The notes under the pieces are model-generated. The model searched no databases, was not told the origin of the DNA, and saw only the letters and a list, made by a program, of their open reading frames with translations. Below, piece after piece: positions 40,840-51,066 of a DNA stretch of 64,000 bases. The stretch spans positions 17,508,577 through 17,572,576 of the forward strand of contig CM039462.1 of the NCBI GenBank assembly GCA_022414725.1, given 5' to 3'. The DNA comes from Microglena sp. YARC (lineage: Eukaryota > Chlorophyta > Chlorophyceae > Chlamydomonadales > Chlamydomonadaceae). Every line of letters begins with the position of its first letter. Position 1 is the stretch's first letter. A program made the translations under genes and the position numbers.

Positions 40840-41521
40840 CTATACCATAGTTGACATTCTTGTTTTAGCCATGAACACTCTAAGATTAATGTGATGCTCT
40901 GTACTGCCCCATGTACTGCTGGCCCCTTGTTTTTTTAGTGTCCCTCTCTTAGCTTCTACAGTATGTCTGCAATTCTCTAATTTAGGGTAATCCCAAATTA
41001 TGGGGGGGAATCATTCCTATCTGACAGACATCCTGGCAGCCCCACTGGCAGCTACCTGACAGCTTCTCCTGTGCTTTAGCCTGTCTCCTATGCTGCCCTG
41101 ACTCTTAAGTATAGTCCATAGCTTCCCATAGTATTAGTAGTCGACTCTGAATTAATGCTACCTTATAGATGACTTTGGAAGTACCTCAGCATATCTCTCC
41201 ATCTGGATTGATTACATGAGCCAGCGGGGGACGTCTACCTTAAAGAAGTTGCTTACAGCCAGTCAGTCTTTTATACTCCTAGTTCCCCCTGCAGCCTTCC
41301 TCTGCCACCCTAGCAGACTGACATTGGCCTAAAGATCCCTGCCCTCAATGTGCCGTGCCCCCTTGGATCCTGTCCCAAATAATTTATTATTTACAGCCTC
41401 TCTTGCCAGCCGTTAGCATATCTAAATAGCCCTGTCAGCCTTTATACTCCTGTATTTTCTTTATGCCCCTCAGCTAATTCCAGGGATTCTTGTATCCAAG
41501 AATACCTTGAATTGGGGGGGA

Positions 41522-41740
41522 TGTTATTGTCCGTTGAGTCGGACACTGAGTTGGCATAGCGCACGCGTGGTCCTGTGGCTCCAGGACCCGTGTTGCCTGC
41601 CGCCAGGCCATTGGCTAGCTATGGCCTGCACGTGTCTTCGGAATCTTCCTGAAGACTTCCTTTTCTATATAGCAGCACGAGCTGCGATGATAAGCTATCT
41701 GCTCTTCAGTCTTCACTGTGTAACTACTCTGTCGATTGAA
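41522..41740 (+). repeat. 3' LTR
   Basis: Direct repeat of the 5' LTR, preceded by AATTGGGGGGGA and followed by the ATTAT target duplication. Confidence 0.85.
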
Positions 41741-41814
41741 ATTATTACTGGTCGTTGATTCAAAGATGCTGCAAAATGTAGGGCATTCTACGAGGAAGCG
41801 TGCTTCGTCCTACA

Positions 41815-42212
41815 ATATGTGTGTATGCTACAGTCCAGGTCGAGGCAAAATAGGCTAAAGGGACTTGCCCAACCGTGCCAGGGAGGGCTAAAATTAAAAG
41901 GCATTGATGAACTGAACCCCAAACAATCGTTTTACCGACGGGGGCTCTGAGTTCGTGCTATAGAGATAATGTACAATATAATTAAATCATCATCTCATCA
42001 TATTGGATGATAATTCAATTGTGCGATTCTTATCGCATTTGTTTATAAAATGTATTAGGTACATCCATCCTTCAAAAGAATCAGTGCAAGGAACAAATAT
42101 AATCAGATCACAGCACTTGCACATTCTACCATATCGAATTGAATCCTCGGTGTCGCTGGTATGTGTCGGGAGACCCACCTCCTGGGGTGAAAGTCCTTTC
42201 ACAACTGTTTTT
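41815..42212 (+). repeat. dispersed repeats D and B in series
   Basis: Bases 41815-41970 are a full repeat D copy. Bases 42130-42212 are the 3' part of repeat B (GGGAGACCCACCTCCTGGGG...TTTCACAAC). Confidence 0.6.
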
Positions 42213-42973
42213 TAAATGTCTTGGCCTCGGGATATCGTGTGCCAGAGATTATTATACTTGGAGTATGAGCCCCCTGCCCCCATCCTAAATTTGTTGAGCT
42301 CGTGCTTCATGAAGGAAGCTTTCATTTTATATTGGTCTCCGCGCTTCCCGAGCCAAGAGGCACACGCCCTTTTGCGCAATCCATATCGTCTCGTGAAGAG
42401 GTAAGAGCTGCACAAATTTCCAGTGTCAAACAACGTTCTGTAGTGTCCAATTTCGGAGACGAAGGATGTACAGCCTGAAATGAGTGACGCCGACACTGTG
42501 AAGATGACGCTTGCAGCTCGGAGCTGGCAGAGCAGCGAATGAGCGAATCCAATAAATCTTGCTGGCATCCTCGCCGCAGGCACAGGTGCTACATGAAGCG
42601 ACGAGCGAGGAATGGAAATCATACTCGCAACCTTCTCGCAACCTCGGAGCTTCACATCTCTTTCCACAATCATGCGCAATTCCTTCTCACCTGCGATCTT
42701 TGCGTCTAGGCATCGCCACCTCCCTCCCCTGTCACTCACCCAGACTCTCGCATGGAGAGCAAAGGGTATTCAAATGATCAAAATACAAGGTTGCGAGCAA
42801 ACCTTGGCGGCTATCAAAATCAAAATCAAATAAAAACAGGGGTTCACGGACCCTGGACGAGGATATATCCCTCACCAGAGCGAGACGAACTCCTCAGTAA
42901 TTCATAAGGCCGCCTTACCTTCGAGGGATATCGTTATTTCGCCTCATTCTTCTTTCGTTTCCACCTTCGCACC

Positions 42974-43183
42974 ATGTCAAAAGAAGGTGATTGGGAGGTT
43001 AGGCAGGCGTACAGGGAGATGGATCGCCAGGACGCCTACGCTAAGCAGACCGGGTCTACCCCTGAGTACCAGAACACTGGAGTCGTGGAAATAGGAAGGT
43101 CGGTCCCATCTGCGCCTACTTATTCCCAGGGACAAGGCCAGGGGCGCGGAGGACAAGGAGGCTCCGGCCAGGGGCGCAGATAA
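42974..43183 (+). CDS. small basic Gln/Gly-rich ORF, unrecognised
   Basis: 69 codons in good start context (GCACCATGTC). It begins MSKEGDWEVRQAYREMDRQD and ends in QGQGQGRGGQGGSGQGRR. I recognise no domain. Just downstream, TCGTGCTGCGTCATCTGGGA then GGTGAG occurs at 43209-43230 and again, diverged, at 43349-43370, and GGGCGCAGATAATTGC occurs at 43173 and 43516. This is the same exon-edge duplication style as in the neighbouring genes, which mildly supports a real gene with further exons. It may also be chance. Confidence 0.35.
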   Translation: MSKEGDWEVRQAYREMDRQDAYAKQTGSTPEYQNTGVVEIGRSVPSAPTYSQGQGQGRGGQGGSGQGRR

Positions 43184-43559
43184 TTGCGTCGAGCTTGATG
43201 AAACCATCGTGCTGCGTCATCTGGGAGGTGAGTCGATTTTTTGCAAAGCACGTGCATTTCGACTATCTCACAACTTTCTTTAAACCGTCCTCCATCTGCT
43301 TCTTTTCTTTTCTCACAGGTTATCGCCTGGAGCCAGATGAAGCCCTCGTGCTGCGTCGTCTGGGAGGTGAGGTGATCTCGGGTGAGCCGCTGCCAAGCAT
43401 GCGGGCATACCCACCGCGACAGCCCCACAAATTGCACGGGAGGGCGCCATCTACGCCCATCTCTTCCAATAATCCAAGATACAGGAGTGAAGAGTGCGGG
43501 GAGGTTGTCCGACCCTGGGCGCAGATAATTGCTAGGATGGAAATATAAAAACTTGCAAC

Positions 43560-45110
43560 CCTCGTGCTGGGTCGTGCTGTGCCGATCTGGATCTGTGAAC
43601 TGACTTTGCCATGCTTCGCTGAGTCGCTGCTATGCTGAGTTTACAGATTCGTGCTGACATGAGTTTGCATGTTCAAAAGTTCATCGTAGGCCTGAGACAT
43701 ACCAAGCCTAGTAGTGTGCCGCTGTCGCAACAGTGCCGACACGCCTAGCTTCTGTGATGAGCTGGGTAGCGGTTATGATAAATGGACAAATGGAAGTACA
43801 CATCTTGAGCATCTCCGTTTGTCTCGCGCCTACGCGCGTTCCCTTCTTTTGTGCCCAGCGTCTTGACCTCTTGGCCTCCGATTGTCTCTGATCGCACAAG
43901 GGAAGTTACACGCAAAATGTCACGTGGTTCTAGCTAAGTCAGAATATGATGCACGTACCAACTACCAAGTACCGACCCAGAGGCCTCCAGTGCTTGAGTA
44001 TCTAAGTTATCGTTGTGTCTAGTGTCTCCTGATGACAGTGTTTTTTTGTGTGGTGTAACAGCACCAAAACATCTGTCCCCCTCTGTCTAGTGTCAACCCT
44101 CTCTTCCTGACTTTCCAAGCCAGTCGATAAATTTGAAACACGTTGTTGGTCCATCGGCATTCCTTGGTCTCTTAGTGTTTATATTACGACTTACACGTCG
44201 TACTACTAGTGGCCAAGTGCGCCCTCGGTCCGAGTCCCCACCTGACTTTGTACCGCTTGGCTTAGCAGTGCTGGTTGTACTGCTACTGCCCTTCTTCTTA
44301 TGGTTTGCATATATACTATCTCTTGGGACCGACTACAAATCGAACATGCTAGTATCTTTTACCTCTTAAACAGAGTATTGGCCTCCGCGAGTCTGCAGTC
44401 CCTGTATGTATGTAACAGTCCAGCGGTTTGAGATGTAACTGAATTCAAAATCCGTGTCGCATGAGCAAAAATATACTTGTACAACGTAACGAATCCAAAA
44501 AAATCTGTGTTCCATAATTGAGACGTGAAACGTAATGTTTTTAACACACCTCACCTGCCTACGATGTGGCACATAAGTGCAGACTGCCTCTATTTTTTTT
44601 TTTTTTTTTAGTTGTGAAAGGATTTTCACCCCAGGAGGTGGGTCTCCCGACACAAACCAGCGACACGGAGGATTCAGTTCGAATGGTGGTGCCACTCCTA
44701 CAATATGCAAAGTAGGCGCACTTAGGGTTGGTGAGAGATACCAACCCACGACCAAACGAACATTCACCACTACCCCTGTTGACCACGGCAGACAAGCTCC
44801 CTGCCATGGTCGGTAGAGGCGGAATCAAGGAGACATAACTAGAGAACCACCCGAGGGCAGAAATCCGACAGTGCTTCCCTACAAGGTTTGCTTAGGGCCA
44901 GGACGCCAAAATACTGAGGAATCGAACCTCACCACCCCCTTCCTACTCTCGCAAGTAGGGTCGATACAGCAAGGGTACTGTAGATCACAAGGGATGTAGA
45001 ACACACCACATTTGTAACTCAGCCTGCGTGTCCTGCGATCTAACGCCGCCCCCTAACCGCTAAGGTAAACCTCGGCAAGATAGGAAAAGAGCAATCTCCC
45101 GTGGAACTGT
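43560..45110. other. intergenic, no gene recognised
   Basis: Bases 44605-44815 are an inverted repeat B copy beginning after a poly-T run (44590-44609). A GAGGAATCGAACCTC motif at 44916-44930 looks like the reverse complement of a tRNA T-arm, but its possible box A partner (45051-45063) is too far away. Nothing else is supported. Confidence 0.45.
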
Positions 45111-45821
45111 GGTCTGGGCGATTTTCACGCCCAGACCGGTCTATGTAGGCGAATTTCACGCCCAGACCAGGGTGGTGGTGGTGGTATGGGGGTGAGGTGT
45201 GTGTTGTGGAGGTATGGGTGAGTGGTAAGCTGTAAGGAGGGGTGTGTTGTGGTGGTAGGGGGGAGAGTGTGCGGTTATGTGTGTGGTGGTGGGGGAGTGA
45301 GTGTGGGTTAGGTGGTGAAGAGGGAAGGTGTGAGTGTGTGTGTGTTAGGAGGGGGTGATTTACTGGCCCAGACCGGTCTAGGCGACTTGCACGCCCTAGC
45401 CAATGTTGTGGTGGTGGGGTGGGGGTGGGGGGTGCAATGTGAAGGTTGGTGGTGGTTTGTAGAAAGAACGTGCTGTGATAGGGGGTGAGTGTGGGGTTAT
45501 GGGCGGTGTGGTGGGGGAGTGAGATTGTGGGTATGGTGATAAAAAGGTGTGTGGTTGTGTGTGTGTGGGGGGGGGGGGGGGAGTGTTTGGCTGTGTGAGG
45601 TTGAAGAGGTGTGATAGAGGGGGAAAGTGTGTGTAGGTGGAGCGTTAGGCTGTGGGCAAGGAATAAGGGTGGAGAAAAATAGAAGTTGAAAAGAAACTTT
45701 GACCACAGGAGGAAGCATACCTGAGCATACCATATAAGGTCTAAAAAGGAGGTGCCGGGAAAAGGGGGTGAAGGAGTAGAGCAGAAAAATCATTTCAACG
45801 GGAGCGAGGTACGAGCTCCAC
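45110..45821. repeat. GGT-rich region flanking the satellite
   Basis: TTTCACGCCCAGACCGGTCT-type motif at 45125, 45155 and about 45365, with TGTGGTGGTGGGG-rich sequence between. G-run at 45568-45580. Confidence 0.6.
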
Positions 45822-45849
45822 GGCAATCACGTCTTTAGGCGTGATTGCC
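45822..45849. other. perfect hairpin left of the 152-bp satellite
   Basis: GGCAATCACG and CGTGATTGCC form a 10-bp perfect stem with an 8-base loop, about 50 bases before the first satellite unit. Confidence 0.75.
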
Positions 45850-45894
45850 AAAATTTCGCAAATCGGGTGTGGGGGGATTGATGTGTGAATAATT

Positions 45895-48800
45895 GTGTAG
45901 ACTGACAGCGCCGCGGTACAATGATGAGGGGGTCCAGGCCAGGTCCACTGCGTGCCAGCGTTCACTGCGAGGGATGGGGAGTAAGGAGTTGCGAGAAATG
46001 AGGGAGATAAGGTCTGGTGGCCGGCGTTTAATGAGCCTGAAAACCAGTACAGACTGACAGCGCCGCGGTACAATGATGAAGGGGTCCAGGCCAGGTCCAC
46101 TGCGTGCCAGCGTTCACTGCAAGAGATGGGGAGTAAGGAGTTGCGAGAAATGAGGGAGATAAGGTCTGGTGGCCGGCGTTTAATGAGCCTGAAAACCAGT
46201 ACAGACTGACAGCGCCGCGGTACAATGATGAGGGGTCCAGGCCAGGTCCACTGCGTGCCAGCGTTCACTGCGAGGGATGGGGAGTAAGGAGTTGCGAGAA
46301 ATGAGGGAGATAAGGTCTGGTGGCCGGCGTTTAATGAGCCTGAGTACAGACTGACAGCGCCGCGGTACAATGATGAGGGGGTCCAGGCCAGGTCCACTGC
46401 GTGCCAGCGTTCACTGCGAGGATGGGGAGTAAGGAGTTGCGAGAAATGAGGGAGATAAGGTCTGGTGGCCGGCGTTTAATGAGCCTGAAAACCAGTACAG
46501 ACTGACAGCGCCGCGGTACAATGATGAGGGGGTCCAGGCCAGGTCCACTGCGTGCCAGCGTTCACTGCGAGGGATGGGGAGTAAGGAGTTGCGAGAAATG
46601 AGGGAGATAAGGTCTGGTGGCCGGCGTTTAATGAGCCTGAAAACCAGTACAGACTGACAGCGCCGCGGTACAATGATGAAGGGGTCCAGGCCAGGTCCAC
46701 TGCGTGCCAGCGTTCACTGCGAGAGATGGGGAAGTAAGGAGTTGCGAGAAATGAGGGAGATAAGTCTGGTGGCCGGCGTTTAATGAGCCTGAAAACCAGT
46801 ACAGACTGACAGCGCCGCGGTACAATGATGAAGGGGGTCCAGGCCAGGTCCACTGCGTGCCAGCGTTCACTGCGAGAGATGGGGAGTAAGGAGTTGCGAG
46901 AAATGAGGGAGATAAGGTCTGGTGGCCGGCGTTTAATGAGCCTGAAAACCAGTACAGACTGACAGCGCCGCGGTACAATGATGAGGGGGTCCAGGCCAGG
47001 TCCACTGCGTGCCAGCGTTCACTGCGAGGGATGGGGAGTAAGGAGTTGCGAGAAATGAGGGAGATAAGGTCTGGTGGCCGGCGTTTAATGAGCCTGAAAA
47101 CCAGTACAGACTGACAGCGCCGCGGTACAATGATGAGGGGTCCAGGCCAGGTCCACTGCGTGCCAGCGTTCACTGCGAGGGATGGGGAGTAAGGAGTTGC
47201 GAGAAATGAGGGAGATAAGGTCTGGTGGCCGGCGTTTAATGAGCCTGAAAACCAGTACAGACTGACAGCGCCGCGGTACAATGATGAAGGGGTCCAGGCC
47301 AGGTCCACTGCGTGCCAGCGTTCACTGCGAGAGATGGGGAGTAAGGAGTTGCGAGAAATGAGGGAGATAAGGTCTGGTGGCCGGCGTTTAATGAGCCTGA
47401 AAACCAGTACAGACTGACAGCGCCGCGGTACAATGATGAGGGGGTCCAGGCCAGGTCCACTGCGTGCCAGCGTTCACTGCGAGGGATGGGGAGTAAGGAG
47501 TTGCGAGAAATGAGGGAGATAAGGTCTGGTGGCCGGCGTTTAATGAGCCTGAAAACCAGTACAGACTGACAGCGCCGCGGTACAATGATGAAGGGGTCCA
47601 GGCCAGGTCCACTGCGTGCCAGCGTTCACTGCGAGAGATGGGGAGTAAGGAGTTGCGAGAAATGAGGGAGATAAGGTCTGGTGGCCGGCGTTTAATGAGC
47701 CTGAAAACCAGTACAGACTGACAGCGCCGCGGTACAATGATGAGGGGTCCAGGCCAGGTCCACTGCGTGCCAGCGTTCACTGCGAGGGATGGGGAGTAAG
47801 GAGTTGCGAGAAATGAGGGAGATAAGGTCTGGTGGCCGGCGTTTAATGAGCCTGAAAACCAGTACAGACTGACAGCGCCGCGGTACAATGATGAAGGGGT
47901 CCAGGCCAGGTCCACTGCGTGCCAGCGTTCACTGCGAGAGATGGGGAGTAAGGAGTTGCGAGAAATGAGGGAGATAAGGTCTGGTGGCCGGCGTTTAATG
48001 AGCCTGAAAACCAGTACAGACTGACAGCGCCGCGGTACAATGATGAGGGGGTCCAGGCCAGGTCCACTGCGTGCCAGCGTTCACTGCGAGGGATGGGGAG
48101 TAAGGAGTTGCGAGAAATGAGGGAGATAAGGTCTGGTGGCCGGCGTTTAATGAGCCTGAAAACCAGTACAGACTGACAGCGCCGCGGTACAATGATGAAG
48201 GGGTCCAGGCCAGGTCCACTGCGTGCCAGCGTTCACTGCGAGAGATGGGGAGTAAGGAGTTGCGAGAAATGAGGGAGATAAGGTCTGGTGGCCGGCGTTT
48301 AATGAGCCTGAAAACCAGTACAGACTGACAGCGCCGCGGTACAATGATGAGGGGGTCCAGGCCAGGTCCACTGCGTGCCAGCGTTCACTGCGAGGGATGG
48401 GGAGTAAGGAGTTGCGAGAAATGAGGGAGATAAGGTCTGGTGGCCGGCGTTTAATGAGCCTGAAAACCAGTACAGACTGACAGCGCCGCGGTACAATGAT
48501 GAGGGGGTCCAGGCCAGGTCCACTGCGTGCCAGCGTTCACTGCGAGAGATGGGGAGTAAGGAGTTGCGAGAAATGAGGGAGATAAGGTCTGGTGGCCGGC
48601 GTTTAATGAGCCTGAAAACCAGTACAGACTGACAGCGCCGCGGTACAATGATGAGGGGGTCCAGGCCAGGTCCACTGCGTGCCAGCGTTCACTGCGAGGG
48701 ATGGGGAGTAAGGAGTTGCGAGAAATGAGGGAGATAAGGTCTGGTGGCCGGCGTTTAATGAGCCTGAAAACCAGTACAGACTGACAGCGCCGCGGTACAA

Positions 48801-49484
48801 TGATGAGGGTCCAGGCCAGGTCCACTGCGTGCCAGCGTTCACTGCGAGGGATGGGAGTAAGGAGTTGCGAGAAATGAGGGAGATAAGGTCTGGTGGCCGG
48901 CGTTTAATGAGCCTGAAAACCAGTACAGACTGACAGCGCCGCGGTACAATGATGAGGGGGTCCAGGCCAGGTCCACTGCGTGCCAGCGTTCACTGCGAGG
49001 GATGGGGAGTAAGGAGTTGCGAGAAATGAGGGAGATAAGGTCTGGTGGCCGGCGTTTAATGAGCCTGAAAACCAGTACAGACTGACAGCGCCGCGGTACA
49101 ATGATGAAGGGGGTCCAGGCCAGGTCCACTGCGTGCCAGCGTTCACTGCGAGGGATGGGGAGTAAGGAGTTGCGAGAAATGAGGGAGATAAGGTCTGGTG
49201 GCCGGCGTTTAATGAGCCTGAAAACCAGTACAGACTGACAGCGCCGCGGTACAATGATGAGGGGTCCAGGCCAGGTCCACTGCGTGCCAGCGTTCACTGC
49301 GAGGGATGGGGAGTAAGGAGTTGCGAGAAATGAGGGAGATAAGGTCTGGTGGCCGGCGTTTAATGAGCCTGAAAACCAGTACAGACTGACAGCGCCGCGG
49401 TACAATGATGAGGGGTCCAGGCCAGGTCCACTGCGTGCCAGCGTTCACTGCGAGGGATGGGGAGTAAGGAGTTGCGAGAAATGA
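45895..49484. repeat. 152-bp satellite with alternating unit types
   Basis: About 23.6 units with a 152-bp period, each with GACTGACAGCGCCGCGGTAC, CCAGGCCAGGTCCACTGCGT and GGTGGCCGGCGTTTAATGAG. The units are nearly identical. Two linked variants (ATGAAGGGG with GAGAGATGG versus ATGAGGGGG with GAGGGATGG) alternate over about 46.9-48.4 kb. Since 152 is not a multiple of three, long minus-strand frames that drift between reading frames are artefacts. Confidence 0.95.
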
Positions 49485-49521
49485 ATACCACACAAATCTA
49501 TGCAGTAGATTTGTGTGGTAT
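49485..49521. other. perfect hairpin at the right edge of the satellite
   Basis: ATACCACACAAATCTA and TAGATTTGTGTGGTAT form a 16-bp perfect stem with loop TGCAG, starting one or two bases after the last satellite unit is cut off. Confidence 0.85.
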
Positions 49522-50330
49522 ACTTTACATGTTTATTTACTCCGCCCATCTGTAACATTCAAACCCAAGCTTTCCATCGTGAGCATGGAGCAACATTATT
49601 TATTAAAACAACCTAACCGCCCTTATCAACCTGAGGTCACCAGCCCGTGACTGAATCCTCGGTGTCGCTGGTTAGTGTCGGGAGACCTACCTCCTAGAGT
49701 GAAAATCCTTTCACAACTTAAAAACAAAAATGTCGCGGGTTCATGCGCAGGTGGCGTAGATTGAAGGGCTAGGCAGACGCCTTATCCTCAAGTAAAATCG
49801 GCACCTCCAGTGTAACTAGTGTAACAGTAGGGTTTCTGCCGCACTGAGGGCGGTAATTAGCCTCTTCTAACATAGAGTTGATCTTGAATGCAATATTGGG
49901 ACAAGTCCCTTCACCCCAAGTGGCTTCCCCTGGGCGGTAACATAAATTTGAATAGGAAGAACAGTGCACAGTGAGCAGTGAAATGCGTGCCTAACAAAAA
50001 TGAGTGAATCCTGGAGTGATCATGTGATGGTAACAAACATACACATTTAATCCGCCTACAGGTGGATTGTGAAATCAATACTTTCATACCGACACAGTAT
50101 GTCCACTGTTGGTTGGACCCAGTGCAAGTAAACGGGCTGGCCCTCAACCTCATGCCTTATCTACGGTATATAATAACGCGTCCTTTTGATTTATTGCAGT
50201 ATGTCCTGTGCAAGCATATTCACAGCTGAACGTATTAAGGTAGCAGGCCACACGAGCCGTGAGTTATATGCATATTCATCTTAGGTGTTAAGATTTTAGG
50301 TTCAAAAATGAATTCTGGCTTCTGCCTTTA
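49522..50330. repeat. dispersed repeats B, K, D, E
   Basis: Bases 49650-49722 are repeat B. Bases 49755-49865 (GGCTAGGCAGACGC...GTGTAACAGTAGGGT) match 50705-50800. Bases 49885-49942 are an inverted repeat D fragment. Bases 50105-50170 are repeat E. No gene is seen. Confidence 0.55.
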
Positions 50331-50889
50331 CCCCGGAAGGTGAAGCAGTAGAGAGCCCACCAGCACAGACCCAGACATCCTTGATCTACTTTACTGGTGC
50401 CTCGTCTGGCTTTTGTTCAATACCCATCTTGGCTGGCTTCTGCCTCTCCCCCCAAAGGTGAAACAATAGAGAGACCACCAGCATGGACCCAGTCATCTCT
50501 TGATGTACTTTGCTGGTGCCCCACCTGGCTTATCTTCAATGCCCATCTTGGCGGCAGCCTTCGACATGGACTCAGCTGTCTTGTCGTCCCATTTGTTCAT
50601 CCCACCCGTCCCCGCCCAGGCTTGTTCCCGCACACAAACACCGAGCCGAGCATGAGCGGGTCCCTCCCTCAGCTGAAAAAGTGGCAGATGTCGATGGCAT
50701 GAGAAAGGCCTAGGCAGACGCTGAACCCTTAAGTATAATCGGCCCCTCCAGTGTAACCAGTGTAACAGAAGGGTCTCTGCCCCCTTGAGGGCGGTAAGGC
50801 CTCCTGGGCTTGTTCCCGCACATAAACACCGAGCCGAGCATGATCGGGTCCCTCCCTGAGTTGAACAAGAGGCAGATGTCGGTACCCCT
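50330..50889 (-). repeat. copies of the TBC gene's 3' coding end
   Basis: The last coding bases and stop of the exon at 50890-51066 (plus strand CTATTTTGCTGGTGCCCCGC ... CTTATCTTCAATACCCATCT) recur at about 50388-50440 (diverged) and 50503-50600 (close). The CTTGTTCCCGCACA(C/T)AAACACC block downstream is also repeated (50620 and 50812). Confidence 0.85.
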
Positions 50890-51066
50890 CTATTTTGCTG
50901 GTGCCCCGCCTGTCTTATCTTCAATACCCATCTTGGCGGCAGCCTTCGACATGGACTCAGCTGTCTTGTCGGCCCATTTGTTCATCCCACCCATGAACTT
51001 GCCGAAACCTGTCTTGGTGGGCTTAGAAGCTGGGGGTGGGCTTCCACCCCTCTCCTCAAACTCCTT
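50890..51066 (-). CDS. probable TBC gene terminal exon
   Basis: The acceptor is TGTGCGCAG|AAGGAG. 58 codons and TAG: KEFEERGGSPPPASKPTKTG, then FGKFMGGMNKWADKTAESMS and KAAAKMGIEDKTGGAPAK. The phase fits a direct join to VLKQ of the previous exon. The amphipathic AESMSKAAAKMG helix is not diagnostic. That this exon is real is supported by edge copies on both its sides. That it belongs to the TBC gene is inference. Confidence 0.65.
   Translation of the reverse strand, partial: KEFEERGGSPPPASKPTKTGFGKFMGGMNKWADKTAESMSKAAAKMGIEDKTGGAPAK

Larger units (their letters stand above)
37151..41740 (+). mobile_element. Copia-like non-autonomous LTR retroelement
   Basis: Direct LTRs at 37151-37345 and 41522-41740 (start TGTTATTGTCCGTTGAGTCG, end TCGATTGAA), with flanking ATTAT at 37146-37150 and 41741-41745. 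A G-run (GGGGGGG) precedes the 3' LTR as polypurine tract. After the 5' LTR, GGTTATCAGCCCGA could be a primer site. The only long internal ORF is Gag-like with protease-like remnants. No reverse transcriptase or RNase H is present in the 4.6 kb. The LTRs differ by few substitutions and one 25-base indel, so insertion was fairly recent. Confidence 0.85.

Noticed and set aside
42212..42739. 175-codon minus-strand frame
   Set aside because: No recognisable domain, overlaps repeat B at one end, no splice or start evidence.
44133..44369. 78-codon frame with two hydrophobic stretches
   Set aside because: No ATG at its start and no homology; hydrophobic runs alone are not enough.
44905..45080. tRNA or SINE on minus (TTAGCGGTTAGGG and GGTTCGATTCC)
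   Set aside because: The two boxes are about 125 bases apart and no target duplication or shared tail was found; left as an unassigned motif pair.
45795..49493. Repeated minus-strand frames of up to 226 codons in the satellite
   Set aside because: The 152-bp period rotates the frame; codon content is just the satellite read in three registers.
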